NCBI GenBank assembly: GCA_002337045.1
Contig: DDFF01000006.1
Coordinates: 248,001-312,000, forward strand
Length of the DNA: 64,000 nucleotides
Source of the DNA: Bacteroidetes bacterium UBA1935
GTDB taxonomy: Bacteria > Bacteroidota > Bacteroidia > Chitinophagales > Chitinophagaceae
Direction: 5' to 3'
The position numbers were made by a program, and so were the translations under genes. Below are positions 18,397-26,065 of this stretch, in pieces. The notes under the pieces were generated by a model. That model was not told the origin of the DNA. It ran no database searches and saw nothing but the letters and a program-made list of their open reading frames with translations. The first letter of the stretch is position 1. Each line of letters begins with the position of its first letter.

Positions 18397-18777
18397 ATGG
18401 AATTCAAAATTGATACCAAACCAACATATAGTGTTATAACACCCGTCAATACTGCTATAGATGCTAATATGACAGCGGCATTGTCTGATAAATGTCAAGA
18501 ATTGGCAAAAAGCGGCAGTACCAATTACATCATAGACCTGCAACATTGCACAGAAGCAGACAATACGTCATTTGACGATTTGGTGCAAATGCACGAAAAT
18601 TGTTACAACAATTCTCAGTCGCTTGTGTTTACAGGTGTGCAGGGCAGTGTTTTAAAACAATTGCAGGATGCAGAACTGGATACGGTATTGAACTTAGCAC
18701 CCAAAATGATAGAGGCTGTAGATATAGTGAGCATGGAAATACTGGAGCGCGATTTGTTTGACGAAAGCGAAGAATAG
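18397..18777 (+). CDS. Single-domain STAS protein (anti-sigma antagonist-like)
   Basis: The 126-residue product has the length and alternating beta/alpha pattern of a STAS domain (NYIIDLQHC strand, then TSFDDLVQMHENCYNN helix, SLVFTG strand), as in anti-anti-sigma factors of the SpoIIAA type. Where SpoIIAA has the phosphorylated serine in DSSG, this protein reads ADNTSF, so the regulatory serine may be replaced. No kinase (RsbW/SpoIIAB type) or sigma gene is near. It is followed 48 bases later by ribonuclease Z, and the two are probably co-transcribed. STAS assignment is by pattern only. Confidence 0.65.
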   Translation: MEFKIDTKPTYSVITPVNTAIDANMTAALSDKCQELAKSGSTNYIIDLQHCTEADNTSFDDLVQMHENCYNNSQSLVFTGVQGSVLKQLQDAELDTVLNLAPKMIEAVDIVSMEILERDLFDESEE

Positions 18778-18825
18778 TAATAATATTACAAGTACAGATT
18801 ACCCCCTACGGCTTAAATATTTGAA

Positions 18826-19728
18826 ATGAGAGTAACAATTTTAGGGAATAATTCTGCCTTGCCGGCATTTGGCAGGCATCCGACGGCGCAGGCTGTGCAC
18901 GTGTGGGGTGAAGTACTGTTGATAGATTGCGGAGAAAGTACACAAATACAAATGCAACGCTTTGGTGTAAAGTGGAGGCATCTGAATCATATATTCATCA
19001 GCCATATGCACGGCGACCACTATTTTGGTTTGCCCGGTTTGATAAACAGCATGAGCTTGCTGGGGCGTGCAGCACCATTGCATGTATATGGTCCTAAAGA
19101 ACTATTGCCGATAATTGAGGCCATACAAAGTGTGGCAGAAACAGTGCTGACTTACGAGTTTCATTACCATGTATTGCCAGAAGGTGATGCAGTGCTGGTA
19201 GATAATGAATACTATACGGTAAAATGCTTTCCTGTAGAACACCGTATACAATGCCACGGATTTCTGATAACCAGTAAAACACGCGGCAGAAAGATAGTGC
19301 CTGAAAAATGCAGAGAGTACGAGATACCGCGCTACTACTACGATAAGCTGAAGCAAGGCGAAGATTATGAAAAGACTGATGGCACCATCGTGAAGAATGA
19401 ATGGGTGACAACAGACGGGCCACCTCCTAAGTCTTATGCCTACTGTGCAGATACGTTGTTTACAGACAGCTTTGTAAAATACATAAAGGGTGCAGATACG
19501 GTGTATCATGAATGTACCTATATGGAGAAAGATGCCGATAAAGCAGCAGCACGCTATCATAGCACTGCAAAGCAGGCAGCGCAGGTAGCTAAGATGGCTG
19601 AGGCGAATAAACTATTACTGGGACACTACTCATCCAAATACAGAGATATAGAGCCTTTTGCAGAAGAAGCGAAAGAAATATTCCCGAATGTATATGCCAG
19701 TATGGAAGGCATGACATACGATGTGTAA
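18826..19728 (+). CDS. rnz: Ribonuclease Z (tRNA 3' endonuclease)
   Basis: RNase Z cuts the 3' trailer of tRNA precursors, which matters most for tRNAs lacking an encoded CCA; the tRNA-His in this window is such a case. The 300-residue product is a metallo-beta-lactamase fold with the HMHGDH zinc motif (60-65), the upstream LLIDCGEST strand, and downstream zinc-binding HECTY and GHYSSKYRD. Length fits the short bacterial/tRNase ZS form. It starts 48 bases after the STAS gene. The following gene starts 58 bases after its stop, or 8 bases before it if a longer start is used. Confidence 0.93.
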   Translation: MRVTILGNNSALPAFGRHPTAQAVHVWGEVLLIDCGESTQIQMQRFGVKWRHLNHIFISHMHGDHYFGLPGLINSMSLLGRAAPLHVYGPKELLPIIEAIQSVAETVLTYEFHYHVLPEGDAVLVDNEYYTVKCFPVEHRIQCHGFLITSKTRGRKIVPEKCREYEIPRYYYDKLKQGEDYEKTDGTIVKNEWVTTDGPPPKSYAYCADTLFTDSFVKYIKGADTVYHECTYMEKDADKAAARYHSTAKQAAQVAKMAEANKLLLGHYSSKYRDIEPFAEEAKEIFPNVYASMEGMTYDV

Positions 19729-19786
19729 GCGCTCATTCATTTTGGCACAGGCATTGCATAGGTGTTTTAACAAACACTTAAGACCC

Positions 19787-20593
19787 ATGCAAAAATCTAT
19801 TGCCGTAGTAGTACATGCCTGCGACAGATACAGGCTATTGTTTCAGGGATTTGAATACTTCTTCAAAAAGTACTGGCCACAGCATACGGTGGTCTGCAAT
19901 TACTATTTTCTTACAGAAGAGCTGGACTACAGCAGCGATGTATTTACCAATATAAAAACGGGCAAAGGCGAGTGGACGGAAAGACTGCGTGTGGCATTGC
20001 AATGTATTGAAGAACCGTACATTATATACATGCAGGAAGATATGTGGCTCTCTGAAATGTTGTGTGCGGATACCATCAATAGTGTGGTACATTTTGCATT
20101 GGAAAACGAACTGCAACTGATGAAGCTGAACAGCTCTGAAGTATATAAAACAATTGCTACAGATGTAGTTATTGACGGGCTGCGCGTAGGTGTACTGGAT
20201 AATTATGCAAGCGGATACCTGATGTCGCATCAGCTGGCAATATGGAACAAGGAATTTCTTTTATCGCAAATAAAGTATAAAGAGCACCCGTGGCGCAATG
20301 AGCGTAAGGGTACTAAACGGCTGAAGAAACTGAACCCGGTTATTTACCATGTAGACCTGTTTTCTGAAAATGGCAAAACACCTATCAACAACAATCCTGA
20401 CACTGCACATACAGGTTCTTACATGACGGTATCTGTAAACTCTGTACTGAATGATTTTGTAGTGCCTTTTATAAACGAACTAAAGCGCTGCAAAGAACAG
20501 CTATACAGCAGCTATGCCTATAAACTGGCACATCATTACAATCATAAATATACACACGACGGAAAGGCTAAGCCGCGCAGGTGTTGGTTTTAG
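19787..20593 (+). CDS. Unknown protein, glycosyltransferase-like
   Basis: The 268-residue soluble product is not assigned with confidence. It starts with a short hydrophobic strand (SIAVVVHACDRY), followed by a variable region and IIYMQEDMWL near residue 80, which resembles the acidic DxD-like metal site at the end of a strand in GT-A glycosyltransferases. The second half holds many aromatic and charged residues. There is no signal peptide or membrane helix. ATG 19787 was preferred over an earlier ATG at 19721 that overlaps rnz and adds a poorly conserved-looking stretch. It probably shares the rnz transcript and ends at a bidirectional terminator. Confidence 0.5.
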   Translation: MQKSIAVVVHACDRYRLLFQGFEYFFKKYWPQHTVVCNYYFLTEELDYSSDVFTNIKTGKGEWTERLRVALQCIEEPYIIYMQEDMWLSEMLCADTINSVVHFALENELQLMKLNSSEVYKTIATDVVIDGLRVGVLDNYASGYLMSHQLAIWNKEFLLSQIKYKEHPWRNERKGTKRLKKLNPVIYHVDLFSENGKTPINNNPDTAHTGSYMTVSVNSVLNDFVVPFINELKRCKEQLYSSYAYKLAHHYNHKYTHDGKAKPRRCWF

Positions 20594-20598
20594 AAAAA

Positions 20599-20632
20599 CA
20601 AAACAGCCGCATGCTATCATACGGCTGTTTTA
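20599..20632. terminator. Bidirectional terminator
   Basis: AAAACAGCCG and CGGCTGTTTT arms around 12 bases serve the plus-strand gene ending at 20593 and the minus-strand gene ending at 20652. Confidence 0.8.
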
Positions 20633-20651
20633 TATTGTAGTTGAATAAGTA

Positions 20652-21344
20652 TTAAAGGCCGGTAATGCAAAGGCCAATAGAGTATGGTGTAACTTCAGGA
20701 CCTTCGCCGCTCTTGTACAGGTTGGTAAGATTGTATGTACCTACCAGCGAGAAGTTGCCATAACCTAAACGTGCAGTAGCTGCAAAGCGCCATGTTTCCA
20801 GATACTTCCGGCTATTGCTCTTATAGTTCACTTTAGTGCCATCTTCACGTCCTTTAATGTGTGCGCCCAGTAGTGTACCCACCTTCATACCAATAGCAGC
20901 TTTGAAACCGCTGTTGCGATTTTCTTTATTGCCAAAGAAGCGAAGTTCGAATGGAGCTTCCAGATAAGTGATTGTTTGCTTGTAGCGTTTGTAGTTTACA
21001 GTTTCAGGTACAAAACGTACGCGGGTAGAATCTTTTTCAGTATTCATCACCTGCTGATTATCCAGATAGATGTTTGAAACAGCAATACCTATACCTGCCG
21101 CAAAGCTGAAGTTTGATTTTTTGATAGGGAAATCATAACACAGATATCCGCTGAAACCACGGCTGAGGCCTTTCATTTTGATGCTGTCGGGTTTCACCCA
21201 GTTATCGTAGCTGATTTGCAGCATCAGAAAATCGCGGGATGGTTTTTGTACCGTACTTTTCTTTTCGCCACCTTTTTCAACGTCTTGCGCCCATGTAAGC
21301 GCAGGCAATAATATCAGTGCCAGTACGGCCAGGTAATTCTTCAT
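20652..21344 (-). CDS. Small outer-membrane beta-barrel protein
   Basis: The 230-residue protein has a signal peptide (1-19, ending TWA) and then alternating hydrophobic/polar strands with Gly and aromatic residues (FSGYLCYDF, FSFAAGIGIAV, AAIGMKVGTLLGAHI, LGYGNFSLVGTYNLT), ending in a short strand. This is the look of the PorT/outer-membrane-barrel families common in Bacteroidota. No specific function can be given. It is transcribed alone, with a TATATTTG box upstream and a shared terminator downstream. The tRNA-His gene diverges from it. Confidence 0.7.
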   Translation of the reverse strand: MKNYLAVLALILLPALTWAQDVEKGGEKKSTVQKPSRDFLMLQISYDNWVKPDSIKMKGLSRGFSGYLCYDFPIKKSNFSFAAGIGIAVSNIYLDNQQVMNTEKDSTRVRFVPETVNYKRYKQTITYLEAPFELRFFGNKENRNSGFKAAIGMKVGTLLGAHIKGREDGTKVNYKSNSRKYLETWRFAATARLGYGNFSLVGTYNLTNLYKSGEGPEVTPYSIGLCITGL

Positions 21345-21361
21345 AAGTAAAAATTAGTGCG

Positions 21362-21369
21362 CAAATATA
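21362..21369 (-). promoter_or_regulatory. Promoter -7 box for barrel gene
   Basis: TATATTTG on the minus strand ends 17 bases before the ATG at 21344, a good match to TAnnTTTG. The -33 box is unclear. Confidence 0.45.
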
Positions 21370-21442
21370 ATGGTTGCCCAACGCATATTTTGTTAAATAT
21401 CAATACAAGAGGTGGTTTAGTAATATGATGATTTCATAAAAA

Positions 21443-21475
21443 TTTGTCTGAAATTCTGAAAAATCATTACTTTTG
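21443..21475 (+). promoter_or_regulatory. Promoter of tRNA-His
   Basis: TTTG (21443-21446), a 21-base spacer and TACTTTTG (21468-21475) form a full Bacteroidota -33/-7 promoter, 20 bases upstream of the tRNA. Confidence 0.7.
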
Positions 21476-21495
21476 CCCTCCCAAACAGGGAACAC

Positions 21496-21570
21496 GGAGG
21501 CATTAGCTCAGTTGGTTAGAGCGTTGGATTGTGGTTCCAAAGGTCGTGGGTTCGACCCCCATATGCCTCC
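21496..21570 (+). tRNA. tRNA-His (GTG)
   Basis: The 75-base sequence folds as a cloverleaf: acceptor GAGGCAT/ATGCCTC, D-arm GCTC/GAGC, anticodon stem TTGGA/TCCAA with anticodon GTG, and T-arm with TTCGACC loop. An extra 5' G (21496) faces C73 (21570), the G-1:C73 identity pair peculiar to tRNA-His. CCA is not encoded, so it must be added after 3' trimming, for example by the RNase Z encoded nearby. Confidence 0.95.
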
Positions 21571-21577
21571 CTCCGTG

Positions 21578-21615
21578 AAAAAGAAAAGCACCCGATCGGG
21601 TGCTTTTCTTTTTTT
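21578..21615. terminator. Bidirectional terminator, tRNA-His and histidine kinase
   Basis: A perfect 30-base palindrome (21581-21610; arm AAGAAAAGCACCCGA) with T-runs on both strands. It starts eight bases after the tRNA and also lies just beyond the 3' end of the minus-strand kinase gene. Confidence 0.85.
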
Positions 21616-21628
21616 GTGCCTCTCTTAT

Positions 21629-22501
21629 TTATTGTTTTGGAAAGAACAGTTTGATAGTAGTACCAATATTTTTTGCACTCTTGATGCTGAAATTGCCCTC
21701 TACAACACGCAGCAGGTCTTTGATGATGAGGTAACCCAGCCCGTTACCTTTTTTACCATCTACATTGGCAGATGATACGATAAACTGGTCTGCGAGGATG
21801 TTGTTGATTTGTTCTTTGGTCATACCAAAGCCCTGGTCTTTTACTTCTATCAGCATACCATTACGCAGTTGCTTTGCTACGATAGTGATATGCCCTTTCT
21901 CCATAAAGTTGAGGGCATTTACAACCAGGTTGTAAATGATAATGCGCAATGGCTCGGCGTATTGGCGTATGGTAAAATCTTCAGGCACCTCATTGGTCAG
22001 GAAGATATTCTTTTGCTTGGCCATACCATTCAGTATGCTGAATATGTTGCGCACCATTTCGTTGAGGCGCACTTCCTCTCTGCCTAGCTGGCGGTTTTCG
22101 TTCTGATATTTAATCCAGTTGAGGATATTGGTGGATAGCATTTCCAGTTCGCGCGCAGTGTGTACAATCTCTTCCAGTGTTTCCATCTTCAGCTCATCCG
22201 TCATCTGCTCGTGGCTTTCTACAAGGTTTCGGCCTGCCAGGTGCAGAAACTTGAGAGGTGTAATGATATCGTGGCTGATGATGGAAATAAGCCTTGTTTT
22301 AATAAGGTCATTTTTTTCAAGCTCTTCGTTTTTGCGGCGTATTTCTTTGGTTTTTCTTTCTACCAATGCACGCAATACGTTTTGACGTATAATGAAACGC
22401 TTGGCACGCAGAAACAATACCAGGCTTATGTAGCCAAGTGCGGTAATGCTGATAGCAAGTATTAACCAGCCATTCTGATACCAGGGAATGTTTAAAAGCA
22501 T
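21629..22501 (-). CDS. Short membrane-bound sensor histidine kinase
   Basis: This 290-residue kinase has one transmembrane helix (about 12-32), a basic coiled coil (36-66), a HisKA domain with phosphoacceptor His77 in ISHDIITPL, and a HATPase domain with the N box (NLVVNALNF), G1 (DQGFGM) and G2 (GKKGNGLGY). There is no periplasmic sensor. The N-terminus, IPWYQNGW followed by the helix, looks like the join seen after the Y_Y_Y domain in much larger Bacteroidota propeller-type kinases, so it may be a shortened relative. It lies 18 bases after a LuxR-type response regulator on the same strand, its likely partner. The signal sensed is unknown. Confidence 0.88.
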   Translation of the reverse strand: MLLNIPWYQNGWLILAISITALGYISLVLFLRAKRFIIRQNVLRALVERKTKEIRRKNEELEKNDLIKTRLISIISHDIITPLKFLHLAGRNLVESHEQMTDELKMETLEEIVHTARELEMLSTNILNWIKYQNENRQLGREEVRLNEMVRNIFSILNGMAKQKNIFLTNEVPEDFTIRQYAEPLRIIIYNLVVNALNFMEKGHITIVAKQLRNGMLIEVKDQGFGMTKEQINNILADQFIVSSANVDGKKGNGLGYLIIKDLLRVVEGNFSIKSAKNIGTTIKLFFPKQ

Positions 22502-22519
22502 AATTGTATGGGCATGTTA

Positions 22520-23128
22520 TTAGCTAACGTTGTATATAGACGCTAGCTGCATCAGTTCTTTCAGATTTTTTGTATCTGTTTTTTCAAATATTCTGTTTTT
22601 CAGGGTAGATACGGTATTCATCCTCAGGTTCAGTACAGTTGATATATCTTTTGTACCGTGGCCACCCAGCATATAGTGAAGGACTTCCAGTTCGCGGGCC
22701 GATAATTGTGTGAAGGGATTGATAGTAGTGCCTTTGGATGATGTGGTTTCGGCGGGGTTGTAGTGATTGATGAAATTGTCAAGAAAAGCAATGGTGTCTT
22801 CCTCCTTCGATGTCTTTTCCAGATAATAGTAGATGTTATATTGCTTCAGCGCTTCTCCATACACAGAGCCATTGAGCATGGAGAATACCATGATCTTAAG
22901 ATCAGGGTACAGGCGCTGAATGTTAGGTACTATCTCCAGAGATGTACAATCGGGCAATATAATATCGAGAATAAGGTGGGTATAATCTTTTTTCTGCAGT
23001 TCACTCATCACCCCGTTGCCATTCGACACCTCAAACACATCCTTTATTCCAAGATGTGTTTGCAGTAATAGCTTGATACCCTTTCGTATCATGCTATGGT
23101 CGTCTGCTATTAATATTCTATGCTGCAT
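22520..23128 (-). CDS. NarL/LuxR-type response regulator
   Basis: A 202-residue DNA-binding response regulator. The receiver domain (1-120) has the acidic pair Asp9/Asp10, phosphoacceptor Asp55 in LILDIILPD, and the conserved Lys in the YYYLEKTS segment. The LuxR-type helix-turn-helix (about 140-200) is marked by LSARELEVLHYMLGGHGTKD followed by RMNTVSTLKNRIFEK. It is the first gene of a two-gene unit with the histidine kinase 18 bases downstream, which is the probable phosphodonor. Targets are not evident. Confidence 0.9.
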   Translation of the reverse strand: MQHRILIADDHSMIRKGIKLLLQTHLGIKDVFEVSNGNGVMSELQKKDYTHLILDIILPDCTSLEIVPNIQRLYPDLKIMVFSMLNGSVYGEALKQYNIYYYLEKTSKEEDTIAFLDNFINHYNPAETTSSKGTTINPFTQLSARELEVLHYMLGGHGTKDISTVLNLRMNTVSTLKNRIFEKTDTKNLKELMQLASIYNVS

Positions 23129-23357
23129 CAGTATCGTTCTGTTTGTTTGAGGGTAATCCGAAACGGCTTTTTAGAATACTAACAAAAAGCGTGCGAATTT
23201 CTGTAATTCCAAGTACTTAAGGCAATAGAATTTATTCTACACGCTGTATTTACGTATGTTTTTAGCTTTACGCCTGTTGTATAGACAGGGATATTGAGAG
23301 AGAAACATATAGAAAAATACCCTTTGTAAGTAGTAATTGCAATCGCAACCTGTAAGC

Positions 23358-23618
23358 ATGAACCAGATTAAAAACTACGTTATGAGGGGAGAAATATTTA
23401 AAAAGCACATTGAAGGCTACGATTTTGCATTTGAAAAACTAATGCTGAATAATAACGAACCATTGTTTTTTATTACAAGCAATATGCCCGGAGAGAGATC
23501 CTTTTTTATGAGCAGAATAAAAGGAGAGTGGCAGGTTTTGTACCACCACATACTGGGAAAAGAAGTATTGAAACTGGAATCGACACTTGCCGAAGCAATA
23601 GCAGAGGCCGGTTATTAA
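23358..23618 (+). CDS. Small protein of unknown function
   Basis: The 86-residue soluble product was not recognised. It starts at ATG 23358 (MNQIKNYVMRG); an in-frame TTG 21 bases earlier is possible. It contains a plausible beta-beta stretch (EPLFFITSNMPGERSFFMSRIKGEWQVL with charged turns) followed by an amphipathic helix ending ESTLAEAIAEAGY. There are no cysteines, signal peptide or membrane helix. It is alone in its transcript, with a terminator 31 bases after the stop. The 208 bases upstream, shared with the divergent response regulator, hold no clear -7 box (a TACCCTTTG at 23319 has one base too many). Confidence 0.6.
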   Translation: MNQIKNYVMRGEIFKKHIEGYDFAFEKLMLNNNEPLFFITSNMPGERSFFMSRIKGEWQVLYHHILGKEVLKLESTLAEAIAEAGY

Positions 23619-23648
23619 TGTTATAGATATCAAATAAAGCGAACATGA

Positions 23649-23674
23649 GTGCCTGTGTTTACGGGCGCTTTTTT
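23649..23674 (+). terminator. Terminator after small unknown gene
   Basis: GTGCCTG and CGGGCGC arms (with G-U pairs) around six bases, followed by six Ts. Confidence 0.65.
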
Positions 23675-23740
23675 ATTTTCAAGCCCTTTGCATATCTTGC
23701 ATGCTTACAAGTTTTATATAAAAGTTTAAATAAAGTAGTA

Positions 23741-24160
23741 ATGAGTTTAGAAGTAATCGGCAAATTGTTGGTAAAAAATCCTACACAGGTAGTGAGTGAT
23801 AAGTTCAGAAAACGTGAATTTGTGTTGGAGCTCGCCGAAGAAATAAATGGTAACACATATACCAACTTTGCTAAAATGCAATTGGTGCAGCAGAAATGCG
23901 ATATACTGGACAAGTTTAATGAAGGGGATGCTGTAAAAGTAAGCTTCAACATTAAAGGCAACCGTTGGGAGAAAGATGGTAAGGTAAACTACATTACCAA
24001 TCTGGATGCATGGCGTATAGAGCCTGCTAATGCTGCGGCACCAACGCAAAGCGCGGGCGCACCTGCGGGATATGCACCGGTAAACAATCCTGCACCTGCA
24101 GGTAATGGCGGTAACTTCTACAATCCTTCTCCGGAGAATGTAGATGACCTGCCATTCTAA
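23741..24160 (+). CDS. DUF3127 protein with SSB-like C-terminal tail
   Basis: The 139-residue product has a compact beta-rich domain at 1-92 (MSLEVIGKLLVKNPTQVVSD onward, with FVLELAEEI and GDAVKVSFNIKG), matching the DUF3127 family of small OB-fold-like proteins in Bacteroidota. A low-complexity Pro/Gly/Ala/Asn linker follows and the end is NVDDLPF. That tail copies the acidic-PF tip of single-stranded DNA-binding protein, which recruits replication and repair enzymes. It may thus be an SSB-like accessory protein (inference). ATG 23741 was chosen since longer reading starts inside a terminator. Confidence 0.75.
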   Translation: MSLEVIGKLLVKNPTQVVSDKFRKREFVLELAEEINGNTYTNFAKMQLVQQKCDILDKFNEGDAVKVSFNIKGNRWEKDGKVNYITNLDAWRIEPANAAAPTQSAGAPAGYAPVNNPAPAGNGGNFYNPSPENVDDLPF

Positions 24161-24189
24161 AAAAATAACAAAGCATTGTAACTTTTTTG

Positions 24190-24226
24190 CAGCCTGTACG
24201 ATTTATAAACGTACAGGCTGTTTTGT
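24190..24226 (+). terminator. Terminator after DUF3127 gene
   Basis: CAGCCTGTACG and CGTACAGGCTG perfect 11-base arms around nine bases, followed by TTTTGTTG. Confidence 0.8.
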
Positions 24227-24265
24227 TGTATAATAGTTATAGTTTTACATTCTGAAATATTTGTT

Positions 24266-25960
24266 ATGACTAATCGTATCGCCCTCATCTTGCTGATGAC
24301 AATATGCATATTCGCATCTTGCAGTAAATCTCCCGAACACATAAAATATATACCCAAAGATGCCGGTGTGGTAGTGGGTGTAAATACTGCCGAACTGGGC
24401 AAAAAAATAGCGTGGGATGCATTGTGGGGCAGCAAGCTGCTTGAAGAAATGCAGCAGCGTATGGACAAGAAAGACGCCATGAAGGACATGGGAAACAGTG
24501 GTATAGAAGCCATGACAACCTACTACCTGTATGTTAAAACAGATAAGCGTTTTGAAACAGGCAACAGGGTAACTGCAGTATTGCCTATGGAAGACGAAAC
24601 CAAATGGGAAGCATACCTGAAAAAAGTAGCACCACAGGCAGCAGTAAAAACACAAAAAGACAGAAAAGAAGCGCTGATAAGCGATGGCATGTATGCAGGA
24701 TGGACAAAAGATGTGCTCATCATCATGAACACCATATACCCGCCAATGGATAATATCTACAACCAGCTAAGTAATGCTACTGCCGAAACCTATGACAGCC
24801 TGTATACCGAACTTACAAAGCAAAGAAAGCCAGATGAAGCTTTGATGGCTGTAGAGATGGATAAGGCATTTAACATAACAAGCGATAATGTGATAACAAG
24901 TAAGCAAAACTTTGTAAGCCTTGAAAAAGAAGGGCATGATATTACCATGTGGATGAACTATGAAGCACTGACAGGCGACTATATGAACCCTGCCATGACA
25001 GGTGGATTGGCACTGTCTGCTGCATTGTGGAAAGACGCTGCACTGGCTGTAGGTTTCGACTTTGAAGATGGTAAGATTGACGGACAGATGAAATACTATA
25101 TTTCTGATGAACTGAAAGCCATCATGAAGGGCTTTGGCGAAAAGAATGCAGATAAGGATATGATAGAAAGGATGCCTGCAGAAGGATTGAATATGCTGGC
25201 AGGTTGCTATATATCTCCGGATGCAATGAAGGGGATGATTGATAAGATGGGTATGACAGGCCTTATGAATGCAGGATTGGCAGAAAGCGGACTGAATGCT
25301 GATGATGTATTCTCTGCATTTTCAGGAGACTTTGCACTGGCGCTTAACAACTTTAAGATTTACAATACAACCATACCTGCAGACAGTATGTATCCCGGAC
25401 AGCAGGCTTTTGAATCGCAAGACGCAGATATACAATACACTTTTGCCATGAAAACAGGCAAAAAGGAAAGCTTTGATAAACTACTGCAACTGGCACAGAA
25501 AACAGGCATGATGGTGCAGGACGCAAGCGGTAAGAAATACCTGATAAAATCGGGCAGGCAAGACATTAATATCGTCATTGACAGAGGTTTTCTGGTAGTA
25601 TCTAACAATAGCGGGTATGCAGATGGCTATATACAATCGGCATACAAGGGAGGCAAACGCCCTGCAAAAACCGAAGATATAGCTAAGCATCCGTGGGGTA
25701 TGTACTTTGACATAAAATCTATGTTTGCCAACGTAAGTATTGCATCTGAAAAGCCAAAGTATAAAGCAATGTTGGAAATGAGTAAAAATCTGCTGGATGA
25801 TGTGACTGCTTATGGTGGTAAAAATAAAGGAAATACATTTGAATATAATATATCTGTAAGCTTTATAGATAAGAAAGAAAACAGCCTGATACAACTGCTT
25901 AACTATGCCAGCAAAATGGCCGAACTGAATAAGCAGGAGGAGGTAGTGACTGCGAGATAA
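24266..25960 (+). CDS. DUF4836 family lipoprotein
   Basis: The 564-residue product has a lipoprotein signal with lipobox FASC (Cys19) and then the DUF4836 pattern: HIKYIPKDAGVVVGVNTAELGKK at the mature N-terminus, paired repeats of strand-rich ADP-like domains, and PAEGLNMLAGCYISPDAMKGM in the middle. Function in the family is unknown; it is a common Bacteroidota envelope lipoprotein. It has a terminator before it and a long hairpin after it, so it is probably a single-gene transcript. The product is rich in Met and Lys. Confidence 0.8.
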   Translation: MTNRIALILLMTICIFASCSKSPEHIKYIPKDAGVVVGVNTAELGKKIAWDALWGSKLLEEMQQRMDKKDAMKDMGNSGIEAMTTYYLYVKTDKRFETGNRVTAVLPMEDETKWEAYLKKVAPQAAVKTQKDRKEALISDGMYAGWTKDVLIIMNTIYPPMDNIYNQLSNATAETYDSLYTELTKQRKPDEALMAVEMDKAFNITSDNVITSKQNFVSLEKEGHDITMWMNYEALTGDYMNPAMTGGLALSAALWKDAALAVGFDFEDGKIDGQMKYYISDELKAIMKGFGEKNADKDMIERMPAEGLNMLAGCYISPDAMKGMIDKMGMTGLMNAGLAESGLNADDVFSAFSGDFALALNNFKIYNTTIPADSMYPGQQAFESQDADIQYTFAMKTGKKESFDKLLQLAQKTGMMVQDASGKKYLIKSGRQDINIVIDRGFLVVSNNSGYADGYIQSAYKGGKRPAKTEDIAKHPWGMYFDIKSMFANVSIASEKPKYKAMLEMSKNLLDDVTAYGGKNKGNTFEYNISVSFIDKKENSLIQLLNYASKMAELNKQEEVVTAR

Positions 25961-26010
25961 TTAATTTAGAATTAAAATAATATGATATTGCCCGAAAATA
26001 AGGGCTGTAT

Positions 26011-26040
26011 AAGGGTTTTGTTTTAACAAAACCCTTTGAT
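26011..26040 (+). terminator. Probable terminator after DUF4836 gene
   Basis: AAGGGTTTTGTT and AACAAAACCCTT perfect 12-base arms with a two-base centre, 50 bases after the stop. The T-run behind it is poor (TGATTTG), so termination efficiency is uncertain. Confidence 0.55.
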
Positions 26041-26065
26041 TTGTTAACTATTTTTTATAAACTTG

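Noticed and set aside
21496..21570. tRNA-His as an integration site
   Set aside because: No integrase, no repeated tRNA 3' end and no foreign-looking DNA was seen beside it.
21473..21775. Open frame running over the tRNA-His gene
   Set aside because: It is the translation of the tRNA and its terminator; no protein features.
23319..23327. TACCCTTTG as promoter of the small unknown gene
   Set aside because: It has three bases instead of two between TA and TTTG, and no -33 box was found.
23645..23740. Longer N-terminus for the DUF3127 protein
   Set aside because: It would start in a terminator hairpin, and the family begins at MSLEVIGKL.
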